64,000 nucleotides of DNA, from positions 5,924,001 through 5,988,000 of the forward strand of contig CM046294.1 of the NCBI GenBank assembly GCA_025267735.1, read 5' to 3'. The translations under genes and the position numbers were made by a program. The stretch comes from Mactra quadrangularis. Lineage: Eukaryota; Mollusca; Bivalvia; Venerida; Mactridae. Shown piece by piece: positions 37,851 through 49,437 of this stretch (the first letter of the stretch is position 1; the number at the start of each line of letters is the position of its first letter). Below the pieces are notes generated by a model. It did no database searches. It was not told the origin of the DNA and saw nothing but the letters and a program-made list of their open reading frames with translations.

Positions 37851-38667
37851 GAAATGTAAATATCATTTCAATTTATGGCATTTTTACACAACTTGATTTT
37901 TAGAGAACGATCATTTACAATATTCGAACCCATAACTTTGACCATTGATATGTCTATTGCGAATCTAAGTGCTTTCGAAGATTTTTCTGTAACTTGACAC
38001 ATTTGCACTACAGAAAATGATAAGTACAGCCAACAGACATCTTGAATTTAACTGTAAGCACACCAATACTTCCTACACCAATTTGTGTTGATAACCCTTT
38101 TCTGTAATATACAGACGATTGTCTGTAAATAACATTAAATTAAGAGCTTAGAAGTCTTACAAGGTTTGCTACATTCCAATATAAGTGACCAAATAATGAT
38201 ATAAAATTATACTGAGAAAATACCTCATATAAATGCCCAATCACCAATATAATATTTTTTGACGAGCGGTGAAAGTAACCACAAACTTTCGGCTCAGACA
38301 ATTAGTGACGGTAATGGCTTTGATAGTAGTCTTGCTGAGAATAAAACCATCTCTTAATCGAAGATTGCCCGCAAGACTGTAGTAACTCGATCTTTTACCA
38401 AAAACACTTACTTTAGTCTAGCGCGCAACCCTCGATATTTATGTTGTCAAGTAATTGTCTTCATGGAGAGGAATTTGAAATCGATTACGATAACCAAAAT
38501 AATCACAAGAATTTTGAGGACGATAATGTTAACCATAAATAGACAATATATCCAAGTATATCCATCTTAAAAATAATGCCTGTTTTTTACCAATTTCTTA
38601 ACCATTGAAAGCAGACTTAGAGGTAAAAATCGTCTGAATTCGTAGATATAAAATGAAATGTACTTAC
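37851..38667. other. Proximal intron 1 after exon A2
   Basis: Almost the same as 7161-7955, with a 23-base extra piece at 38018-38040. No coding signal. Confidence 0.5.
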
Positions 38668-38846
38668 TTTACAAATGTTATAACTCCGACTTTGTTTATA
38701 TCGTCCTTCACAATTGACCACATTTCTTTTAATAGTTTAACTTCAATATCACTAACTATTGGTGCTGGGTCGGCCGGATTGAATGTAGTATGCAGTTGTA
38801 CTTTTTTATTATTAATTTCATTTAATTTCGTTGATAATGACCCCAT
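38668..38846 (-). CDS. Globin family, first coding exon (A2)
   Basis: Identical over the whole coding part to A1: 59 codons plus AA, donor GTAAGT, MGSLSTK start, Trp43, helix B ending ITFVK. The first difference is just upstream of the ATG (a c/t change at about 38857). Zero changes here, against scattered changes in the flanks, suggests a recent duplication or gene conversion plus selection. Lies about 4 kb left of exon E, with no recognised later exon on its own downstream side in the window. Confidence 0.85.
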
Positions 38847-39059
38847 TTTATCTATTTAGTCATTTTGTAGTTTCATATACAAAAAGAAATTAGTAAAAAA
38901 CGACAGTAGCAAATTAAGTTAATTGTTACAATTCACATACTTCAATTATTATTTACATGTAAAGAATAGTTTAGTGCTACACTCAGTTATCTTTAAAATT
39001 TATTAAATACATATCAAATAATAAGGTCAGCATATATTCACAAAATCTAATACATCAAC

Positions 39060-39210
39060 TTAATATTCAAACTCAATTACTCAAACTCTGATATAAACAG
39101 TAATATTCGAACGCTTATATCCAAACACTTAGATTCGAACGCTAATATGCAAACACAAAAATTCAAACACTATCATTCGAACACTATTATTCAAACACTT
39201 ATATGTAAAC
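39060..39210. repeat. About 15-bp tandem repeat upstream of exon A2
   Basis: Counterpart of 8340-8450 with more copies of attcgaacgctaat and attcaaacactat type units. Confidence 0.8.
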
Positions 39211-42200
39211 AAAACATGTGTGTTGTATTTAAACATGCGGTTTTCACTCTAAATATCAATATACTGCATAGTATACCAAGTCATTACGCTGAAATTCTAA
39301 CTTTCCACTAACTCAGGTAGTGCTACTGTGAAACAGATTATCTACGATTAGACAATTGTGTACATCAAGTTTTATAAGAGGAAATGGTCATGCGGTAGAA
39401 CACATGCTACTAGTAATAGATTTTAATATCGGATTTTTAGGACATCATTGACGCCATTAATGCATTAAACATATCAATTTACTAAGGTGAAAACAGACAC
39501 CTGTAAGTATGGTTAAGTTCTGTAGTGTCATTCGTCAGCTGCACAATAAACGGGACAAAAAATTAATGCAAAACATCAAAGATGGTATCAACAGTTCACT
39601 TTTACTCATATCATGATCAGAATGCACCAATACTTCACAGATACAGTGCAGCGAGGTTAGAGTCTGTAAATGTAACACGTTATACAGTACTAGTATAACA
39701 AATCGTCCCACGTGGATGGTTTGATTAAAACACGTATGGAACGTTGTAATATAGACTAGAACGCCTGCATTTTATTGAAAACAAAACAATATCTTTATAA
39801 AAAATTGGCGCTTTGCTAGGTTTATTTTGTTTAAAGCATAAATAGTCATATTCGCTGTTCAGGCTTACAGACTAGAGCGTGTAATCAATAAGTATTGAGA
39901 TTCACCCATAATTTACAAAGTAAATAGTCAGCCACAACTGTCCGTGTTACGCACCTGCTTGTCACAAATAACTTATTATACCATACCATGTAACCGTTTC
40001 TCTATACCGGAAGATAATTAAATTGAACAAACAGGTTTGTTAGAGCAAATTGTATTAGTTTAAGATAAAAGTCAAAAGTTGGCTTAAACAGCTGCACCGG
40101 AAACGTTACATCGACTGAAATTTTGTCTTTGTCAAAATACTAGAATATTTTCATGTTTTCTACAACTGATCTATAAATTCTACACCACGTAAAGGAAAAC
40201 AATCATACGAATATAAAAGAAAACGCCAAGAAATTTGCACAAATATAATATTTCGTGAATTTTGATCAATAAATTACGTACGCATGTTAGGCTGACCTTT
40301 GACCCATAAGCCCGTAAAGGGAAGCATCAAACAAAAAATGTCAAGGAGAGTAACCACAAAGATGAATTCGTTCTTTCACAAACAGACATGATTTTTAGAC
40401 AAACAAATGAAAACTCTGAAGTTACATAACTTACGCATATACGTACACTTATTGAATTAAATTGTTTTCATTGTTAAGAAATATTACTTTCATTTATACC
40501 AACACCTGTACAAGCGTAGTTAAGTGCACTGTCATTAGACACAAGAAAAGTCTTGTTAATCTAATACTAAATCGTTCGTTCGTTCGTTCATGTGTTTAGG
40601 GAAACAGTTTTGAGTCTTTTTTGCACTGAACCGAAGCAATCTAGCTTCTGTTTAGATCTCAGTTTTTCTTAACCTATTTTACTCCATAAAACTTGAGGCA
40701 AGTATAAATAATTAATTCATAAAATGCCCCGTTTTTGTTATTTATCCATAGTTTCAAACAATTTAATGGTTGTAGAACAGTTTTCTACAGTCATAACAAA
40801 AGACAAGTGTTATTTTTTAGATATAATTAAAGTCATGGCTCAAGGGTAATTACTTCTATTTTTTGGTATTCAACAACAGTTCAGGAATACACGTTTCTTC
40901 AACTATGTACATGAATAGTCCGTTGTTTCTGAACTGCCAAAGCTTGAACAATTTCACGGTGACTGAATGCATTGTTTTTGTACTGGCGGCTTTTTTTATA
41001 AATAATATCTTGATTAAAACATATCATACGGCATAAGAAGCTTTACTCAATCATAATACGTACTTTCGGAAACTCATAGATGCATTACGTCAATAATTTT
41101 AACAAACGCATTTACCGTAAAATTATTCATGTTTTGAAAGTTGATAAAAACGAACAATATACGGAAAACGGTTTAGAAGTCTTCTTTAATGATCTAACGT
41201 TCAAATGACCATAGCATTGAGATTTTTAATTAAAATATGTACGTGTGACTTGCAGGACACAATTGTTGCAGAATAAGACCGGCAGAAAAAGCTTTGTATT
41301 ACAAATGAGAATAATGTAATAAGGGAATAATTGCACTATATGTTCAAAATGTTTCTGTAGTAAAGTTCTTATATTCATATACACTTCTTATATTGCCTTT
41401 CTCTCAGTTATGGCATTTGGAACTTTTTGACTTCTATAGCGTTTTCATTGAAGACACATTGCGGTTTTATAAAACAATTCAAATCAAAATAGAATAAGTA
41501 AGATACGTTACAGAAACATAATCTCATGTTTAAGATATTTTGATAAAAAAAACCCATTTACAACTGTTATTTGCTACCGTACCAAGTTTTAATAACATTT
41601 TGTTGAGCAATAATCGCTCTGGTATTTCTGATTTGAAAAATTAATTCTTATTTATCTATAGCAGCATCTGTATAATGGAAATATTGTAAGTACATCTAAT
41701 GATAAAAAAAGTGCAAGAATAGATTCTTGATTCCAACTAGGAATTACATTATTTTATTCATTCTATTATTATATAAGATGATAGACAGCCAAGAGGGATT
41801 ATGTCTGAGCAAATTATTACAATAAAAATTATTCTACCATCATTTAAACCAATCAATATGTTTTAACTTATATAAGAAAAATGCTATTATTAATCATTCT
41901 TATCTTAATCATGTTATCAAATTCACTTGAATAAATATTTACTCTTTAGTCGGTTATTTTAAAATTACAACACTGTTATAACCAATGAATCGTTTTAACT
42001 ACATTTTATAATTAGCAAAACGATTAACAAAGTTTAATTACTTTTTTGCTTATTTTTGAAGTTATAAAAATTTCATTGATGACATAAAAATACACGTTTT
42101 TATGTCAGAGTACCAAGAAACCGATATTACAAATGTAAACTACTCGTACCACTTATTAGCTCCTTCTATTTTATAGTTATAAATTCGTTCACAAAAATAC

Positions 42201-42848
42201 AATTAATTAATTTTATTACATAAAAATCACCACGTACTTCCCATTCTAATTTATATAAACATTTGATACAATGGGAAACAATATTTTATTGTCGTTTATT
42301 AAAAACCGATGAACATTTTCCTAGTTTTGAGAAACAAAATCATTTAAAGATTCAGACAGAAAATATAAAGCAAGATTAACGTGGTCTTGGAATTAAATAT
42401 GTGTCTATACAGAATATTTCCACAGGTACATAACTCTTACAGTCGTGTAGAATATGTAAAAAAGAACGATACCAAACGCTAAATATTGCAAATATTGACT
42501 TACGTTCCTTTTAGAATTAGAGCGACGATTTCATAACGCAAATGTGTAGATGTATATAAAGAAATTGCAGTCTTATAAGTGTAACATCAACAGTACAAAT
42601 GCATTGATACAATTGTATATGATACAACAGTTAACATATCACGTGTCACATCTTGATTAAAACTGTTATTTATTGAAAAGAGAAGAAATTTTTAAGTAAC
42701 AAACTTTGTGCCAGATAGTAACTGTTAGTGTCATATGATACATGCCAGTTAAAAAAACTAAGTGCCATGTAATAAATGTTTGACAATGCATGCATCTTTG
42801 AAAATAAGACAAAAAATGGTAATAAAGATGAAATGCAAGTCTACTCAC
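39211..42848. other. Interval between exon E and exon A2
   Basis: Contains block-2-only insertions at 39965-40680 (with a short gttc microsatellite at 40573-40588) and 40905-41165, and the left part of the exon E segment. No globin exon 2 recognised although the whole gene E would have to fit here if compact. The 60-codon ORF at 42666-42848 is a chance frame. Confidence 0.5.
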
Positions 42849-43027
42849 TTAAGAAATGTTATAACTCCAACCTTCTGTATATCATCTTTTAGACTTAACC
42901 ACATTTCCCGTAATAATTTCACTTCAAGGTCATCTAAACTGGGTGGTACAATTACCATATTACTTGAACCATGTATGGTTTCTTGTCTATATTTTATTTC
43001 ATTTAACTTAGTAGTTAAAGATCCCAT
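42849..43027 (-). CDS. Globin family, first coding exon (E), block 2 only
   Basis: 59 codons plus AA, with donor GTGAGT instead of GTAAGT. Starts MGSLTTKL (Thr6-Lys7). The leader is the most divergent of the family: the STFNPADPPP part is replaced by GSSNMVIVPPS while total length is unchanged. Helix A DLEVKLLREMW (Trp43) and helix B DDIQKVGVITFLK are typical, with Leu59 where others have Val. The frame stays open for 43 codons upstream with a hydrophobic stretch (FTFIIVLIQI) and another Met at 43156, so a longer N-terminus is possible, but the family start is preferred. No counterpart exists in block 1. Confidence 0.82.
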
Positions 43028-44724
43028 TTTGATTACTTTAAAAACGCTAGTTATCTGTATTAGCACAATGATAAAAGTAAAATTAAAACACATAACAAAG
43101 AAATAAATACAAATGTTCACATGTGTTTGAAATATACGATTATGGCTATCACTCACAATTACGCTGTAAAATGTAAAATGAATACTGGTCGAAAGGAACT
43201 ATGAACAATAACTACAAATGTTGTATTCAGTCGAATCATAATTTATCCTAGTATAACATATTGAATTATTCATTTGCTAATTTAAATAATGAAACACCTA
43301 ATCAGGAAATGCTATCAATTGTTTCTATTCAATCGACAATATCTGCACAATCCACATTTAATTACCCGCCTACAAAAATATTAACCTTACTAAAAAGACA
43401 CTGGACATATATAGTTTGGTTGTATTTATTACTGTGAATTTGTTTTAAAATGTTCATATGTGGTACCAATCTTTATCTAATGATTTTTCATTTTCATTGG
43501 TATGAACGTTTTGTGAACTCAGTTACGTCATTCAATGTTAAAACTGATAAAACGTAAAATTGCATAAACTAAAATAAACATTTGTAAATTTACCATTAGG
43601 ACCATTACTAAACAAAAATGTTTAACACATGTCATGTTTTGTCACTTTTTGTACCCTGATTTTTTCAAAACCACAAGTGACCACCTCTACTACCTCTAAG
43701 GAAGCATTACGACTGTGTATAATAGTACATAATATTTTATATAAGTTTTCTGGGATTTGAAATGTCGGAATGTTTCCCCCCAGTCAACGGACAGAATCTG
43801 TTTATCCTAAGCTAAGTATTACATAATGCTAAAATTGCTACCGTATTAAGTAAGTATACTTATCTTATGATAAATCAAAGAAGATTTAAGCTTTTTAAGA
43901 AATGTCATTTTACATTAATACATTTATTCGCATTAGTCTAGTCTATGATTTTTAAGTACTTAACTCAAAAGAAGTAATAAGTAATAATTGTTCCTTAAAT
44001 AGGTTATACAATAGTAAGTGCTATAGTTTAATTATAGCTAAGCCTCTGAAAGCTTCAACGCTTAATCCCATACTAATTCTGAAAAAACATCCCGACATGT
44101 AAACATGTTTTCATATATATTTCTAAAAACATCCTTCTCTCGTATAAGTTAAATTAAATATTAGGGTGTGTTTGGAAAAGTGATAACATTTTCTGATACC
44201 ATGAAGAAACTTAAAAAAGAGTAATAACGTGCGTAGTAATAATTATAAGACACTTTTATAGTAGTGCATTATATTCTTACCGCCGTCTATAACGATTAGT
44301 GTTGCAAATTGCGAATAATAAGTCCGGTTTTCACAGATTTAAGGTATAAGAGTTTACTGGATCTCGATCGGATGGAATAGTTTAAGGCAGATCCCTCTCG
44401 GTTTATACTCGGTAATCCGTGTGAACGGGTTAGATAAATTTTGGATTTAGATCTTTCGGATATATTTTTATATGAATAGTTGAATTTATTTCTATGCTAA
44501 TACAAAAAGGACTTAAAATAATGTTGTGTAAATTGACGACTTAAATGTGTTAGTGAAATATTAATGTAGATGTAGAAAAAAACAGCAATATATAATAGAA
44601 GTCTAACCAGTACCAACTTAAAGAAACTACGCAACAAAAAAGGGAGAATAAATAAATAAATCATCCATATACGATTTCATTTAGAAGTAAATACTTTGAT
44701 CGTCCGAGGTTATAAAATTTACAT
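43028..44724. other. Upstream region of exon E
   Basis: No gene supported. On the minus strand a TATATATG-like sequence lies near 43403-43412, about 380 bases above the ATG; weak evidence for a promoter. Confidence 0.4.
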
Positions 44725-45050
44725 GCAAAACTAAGAACTTCTAAGCATATAAGGGCCGTAACTCATTCCAAGTCATGCTACAATTATGCAACTAAGTATT
44801 TGGCCACCAAAAGTAACCTGAAGACATGTGTGAAACATAAAAGTTCATTCATACAGTAGTTGCAAAGATAAGATATTGTATCAAAAAGTTAACCGAGCAA
44901 CTTCTAATGTATAAGAGCCACAATCCAGTAAAACTAAATAAAAGAGTTTATGGGACTTTATATTTGACCTTCAATGGTAACATCGTAATCTTGTGTAAAG
45001 TTTCAAATAAATCCCTTTAATAGTTGCAAAGATAAAATATTGCACAAAAA
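44725..45050. repeat. Two-unit dispersed repeat, about 160-bp period
   Basis: Words acttctaa...tataag and agttgcaaagataa recur 160 bases apart (44861 and 45021). The first unit has ataagggccgtaactcattc, a motif typical of anonymous mollusc repeats. Confidence 0.55.
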
Positions 45051-47166
45051 CACTGTTCTCCAAATAGTTGAGCTAAAAGATAACTCAGTGCTTCCGTCAG
45101 TAACCTACGTTCCATTTCAAGTATTTGAATTTTGTTGCTGTTTAAGTTTGACCTAGGATAATGGCAAATGATTGGGTTTTTTTCAACTTAATGTGGTTTT
45201 AACCAATAACTTAAGTTTTATAATTTAAACTCAGACATTTGTGTAAGTAGTTTTTAACACTGTTTCCCTTGTTATACATTAGACACAGGTATCATTTAAT
45301 CAGATTCAATGACAATTTCAGTTTAATTATCTAGAGAGGCAAGTATGCCTCTCTATTTGGAGGACAGTTATTTAATCGTCAACTTGTCAAAGTAATGTAT
45401 AAAAATCACAGAATCGCAGGGTCAGACGTTGTGTGTTATTCATTACGATACGACTTATGTACTGCAATTAGAACAAATATGATATTATGTAATCTATTAT
45501 CAATAAACTTTTAATAGTTATAGTTTGGTTTTGTATTTCGATAATCATAACAATGCTGAACATTTGTCTTCATAATACATTAAAACTTCAATAACAAACA
45601 TACACATTATGTATTATTAATGCTACACCATTCAAACGATACATTAGTACAAGTAGCACATCATTATGATGTAGTTTATCTATCACTGGGGATTCGATGC
45701 ATAATGTTTACTGTGATTAACGTATTAATTGCACATAATTGTGAGCAACATTGCGAGGGTAGGATAGGACATGATACATAATACATTATCTAGGAAGTTA
45801 ATTGTCTTTTATAATACACAGTAGGTCAGGCCAACAATATCTAGAAAGTTATTTCATTTGATCGTACATCGTTGTTTGTACCTATTTTAATTTGGATTTG
45901 TTAATACAAGCACATAAATGCATCTAGGCTACAATTATTAAACTGGCACTAAATGCCTATTCAGAGTTACTAAATTAAGAACTAAAAAAACGTAATTTTG
46001 TTTAATGAAATTCGAAAAAGTATTTTAAAAATGCGACTATTTTTATGAAACAGATAATTCACGTTCTCACTTAAAAAACATATCCATGCAAACTTTAGAA
46101 TAGTTAGTTAATTTTATGTTCAGTTGTCTTCTATAAACAATCAAGTATTTTATTTTAATACGTGAACATGTTACTGTAAAATCTTTTTTGCGGAAGACTA
46201 TAACGCAAAATTTTGGGACCTAACCATATTATTGCTTTTAAGTATGAATATATCGCTGTATTAAGCACATCTAAATCTATATAGACAAAAAATGAAATAC
46301 CAATTGGTCTAAGGCAAATAAGGTCTGGTAACAGTATGAGTTATATGGAAAGGCTTTTCGTGATACCCCATTTACCACTTTTAACAAAAGAAAGACGGTC
46401 ATTCTTTTATCATGATTCTAACCATCAACACATTGAGCAATCGAATTTTCTATTTATTTTACAATAGAGCTGACAATAAATTATAATGGTCTCATCCATT
46501 AAAATAAACAATACAAACACATGTGTTTCTGGCATTCAAAATGGCAATATATTGAACGTTCGTCATTAGACATTTCTATGATGACAAAGATATCCATTTT
46601 GACTTTACCAATTATTATTTTATTTTAGATCTTTATTTATTCAAATGACCAAGTTTTATTCCTTTTAAAAATTGTTTCGATAAAATAAGTATTTTAATAC
46701 ATTTTATAACATTGTCAATCACACGCAAAGAAGTTGAAAACAGAGCATAAGTAAGTATATAAGACAAAATCCGTAGCGTGTTACCAAGTAACAAAAAATA
46801 TTTTATATACATATAAATAAAAGTTATGCACCAGAATAAACCATTTAAATTATCTCCTTTCATAGATTATTTATCACAATTACTGACAGTGAATAATCTT
46901 ATCTATTCCATAAATAAGTGCGCGTGTTTAATAATTATAATCTATGAAAGTGTCATTTAAAATAATTCATGATCTTTGAGAAACAAAATAACATTTATAT
47001 TACATTTACAAACAGAAATAAAATAAACTTTTGTCACAGCGTTTAAAAGAAAATGGAAACATGTGGGTTAAACAACATTTAAAACAAATTGTTTCTAAGA
47101 AACTAAATAAATAATAAGTAAAGTAATATACCGAGTACTGGAAGTATTGATGAATGCGTTTGGTTT
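45051..47166. other. Right end of the exon E segment and interval to the LINE
   Basis: A perfect small hairpin, agagaggca/agta/tgcctctct, is at 45333-45354. From 45459 the sequence matches block 1 (9600 onward), with an extra piece at 46855-47075. No gene supported. Confidence 0.5.
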
Positions 47167-47179
47167 ACTTAATGAAGTT

Positions 47180-47490
47180 CCTTCTCAAAAGAGAGGAAGC
47201 ACCTAAATGTATACCATGTGACGAGCATTTCAATGTAAAACACGTTCTCCTTGACTGTCAGGATCTTAAATACATTCGTGACAAACATTTTAAAGTAAAC
47301 TCACTTATAGAACTTTTTGAATCTGTATCATCATATGCGATACTTAACTTTTTGAAAGAAATAAATGTTTATAATAAGATATAGAGCTTTACATAATTAA
47401 TTTCGTTTGAATTAATAGTATCATTGATTGCTTTTGGTGCGATATGACCTTTTTGTGTTGGTGCGGCGTAAAACCCAAACAAACAAACAA
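47180..47490 (+). mobile_element. 5'-truncated non-LTR retrotransposon (LINE) 3' end
   Basis: An insertion of 311 bases flanked by a perfect 13-bp target duplication, acttaatgaagtt (47167-47179 and 47491-47503); the empty site is intact in block 1 at about 11098-11112. It encodes the last 67 codons of a reverse transcriptase ORF, from LLKREEAPKC to NVYNKI and stop at 47382-47384. The pattern C-x2-C then H-x4-C (KCIPCDEHFNVKHVLLDC) is the zinc-finger-like end found after the RT/RNase H part of such elements. The 3' end has gatatgacc, gcggcgt and a caaacaaacaaac tail, like the SINEs here. Confidence 0.93.
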
Positions 47491-47503
47491 ACTTAATGAA
47501 GTT

Positions 47504-47617
47504 TTTTATTCAACTCACCTAATTATAGTACTATACGTACAGTCAAGGCCCAAAATTATCAAACAATATAAAACATATACATTCACATTTAAGTATAAAA
47601 GATAAAAACCGACTTAC
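47504..47617. other. Intron sequence left of exon B2
   Basis: Counterpart of 11112-11225, near-identical. The LINE above therefore lies in the start of intron 1 after exon B2, about 130 bases beyond the donor. Confidence 0.6.
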
Positions 47618-47796
47618 TTAACAAATGTTATAACTCCAACTTTATGAATGTCATCTTTTACAACTAACCACATTTCTCTTAAAAGTTTAACTTCCAGATC
47701 ACTCAGTGTTGGCGGTGGGTCTGAAGGATTAAATGTAGAATGTAACTTGTTGGATTTATTATCAAGATCGTCAAATTTTGTTGCTAAATGACCCAT
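47618..47796 (-). CDS. Globin family, first coding exon (B2)
   Basis: Same 60-residue reading as B1 (MGHLATK start, FNPSDPPPTLSD leader, Trp43, ITFVK end, donor GTAAGT). Only four silent base changes separate B1 and B2. The start context here, accATGG, is closer to a strong animal start context than that of B1 (caATGG). There is no upstream in-frame ATG, which supports the Met-Gly start in both. A LINE fragment has inserted about 130 bases into its intron 1 on the opposite strand. Confidence 0.88.
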
Positions 47797-48010
47797 GGTT
47801 TAAATACTAAATCCAGATATCAAATATTCTTTTTTGTGACGTAAAACAAAAAATATTAATAACAATAACAAACTTTTACAAACAATTTTTACCAGGTTGT
47901 ACGTACTGACTTTTTCATGTATACACTCACTAATAAGATATAGCAAATGTTAGCCTGCAACTAAGAGCAAGCATTTGTTTATTATTCGAGAAATGGAAAA
48001 TTCAGATTTG

Positions 48011-48018
48011 TATATAAA
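48011..48018 (-). promoter_or_regulatory. Candidate TATA box for exon B2
   Basis: Counterpart of 11605-11612, reading TTTATATA on the minus strand, about 215 bases above the ATG. Confidence 0.35.
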
Positions 48019-49114
48019 ATCTATCAGTACAACTTGTTTATTATTCCAGATGTAGAATTCACCCATACATATATCCAATCAAGTATTAGGTTACAATAAA
48101 GGTGTAAAAGAATCCATACTTATAATTTATTCACAGAAACTTGATACCAAACTTACAGACGCATAAAATATTGATGTTTTACGTTAAGTTGAATACTTAT
48201 TCAATTCATTTGATACCAACTCAAACTGCAAAACAATACAAGAACCGATTAAACTCCTTACAGCGGTAACTTTTACATGTTAGAGTTGTATTCGTTGCTA
48301 AGTCTGTCTCATTAAATAAAGAAACTAAGTTTATACTTTCTGAGTAATTATCCAGTGCCTTATATAAGCTGTCTTACAATACACTGTAACGATATCTCAT
48401 CAGAAAATTAAGAATAGAATATTAATCCATGAGCTTCTTCAGTAATAGAATTCTCGTAAAACTCCTTTAAACGTTTACTTTTAAAAAATGTCAGAAACAA
48501 ATCTTGTAAAAAATTTATTTGAAGAGTCCAAAAACGAAATGACTGTTAGACAAAACATGCTCCGCTACAATTTATATGATAATCTCAGGCAATATAGCGT
48601 AGGGTAACATTGAACAATCTGCAAGCTGATATACTATGAGAAGCATTCACTTACATCTAACCAGCAAATGGACTAATATCTATAATAACAATCAATATAT
48701 TTGAAGCCCCATTATCAAAGTTAAACTGTTCATAGCCTGCAAAGATAACAGACATTTATCTAGTTCAAGCACCTTTAATGAACAAGATTTTTTAATTAAA
48801 TGCAAACATTGCTTAAATATGTCTTGTTATTTAATAATAAATGCATTTCAAAGTTAAAGTTGGTCGAAACCAAATGTAGTAATTAGTTGTCAATACTTGA
48901 AACACTAGTTTAGATTACAGAACGCTAAAGATGCAGTTTTGTTCTAGAAAACAGCTCCAAATTATATAGGTTAACTATTTTGAATCAGTTATATTGAACA
49001 TGAGTGAAAAATGAATATAGTGTGCTTTTATAAAAGTATTTCACTTTGTTTAAGAAAAGGACACTTTGTCAGATTTAAATTTAGAAAGCATAGTGGTATA
49101 AACATATTATTGTG
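48019..49114. other. Upstream region of exon B2
   Basis: Matches 11613-12750 with small indels; no gene supported. Confidence 0.5.
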
Positions 49115-49427
49115 AGTCATCCGGCTTGCTCAGTTGGTAGCACGCAAGTCTACTGATGGAAGGGTCGAGGGTTCGATTCCCGGGCGGGGCATACTTTCGT
49201 AGAGCTTGGTCATGAAATTATTTATACGGCCATTCTCCCTCCTACCAATGATTTTTACTTATGTAGGGCAGTTGTTAGTCACTGATGAAAGTATGCGCTT
49301 AGTAGTTGGTTAACAGCTAAACTCAGAGATCTAGCCTTTCCAGGAGGAGTGAGGGGGTTGACTGACCGCCGTTATATGACCTATAAACTGTATTGCTACG
49401 GCGTTACACCAAACAAAACAAACAAAC
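49115..49427 (+). mobile_element. tRNA-derived SINE, block-2-specific insertion
   Basis: Same family as 18025-18339: A box ggcttgctcagttggtagc, B box gagggttcgattcccgg, conserved 3' core ccgccgttatatgacc and aaacaaac tail. Flanked by aacatattattgt (49101-49113) and aacattttattgt (49425-49437), a 13-bp target repeat with one mismatch. Block 1 has the empty site (about 12736-12750), so it inserted after the duplication. Its B box is closest to the consensus tRNA form of the copies here. Confidence 0.92.
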
Positions 49428-49437
49428 ATTTTATTGT

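Noticed and set aside
42845..43156. Longer 103-residue N-terminus for exon E with a hydrophobic stretch
   Set aside because: All other family members start at Met-Gly and the extension has no counterpart, so it is more likely untranslated leader.
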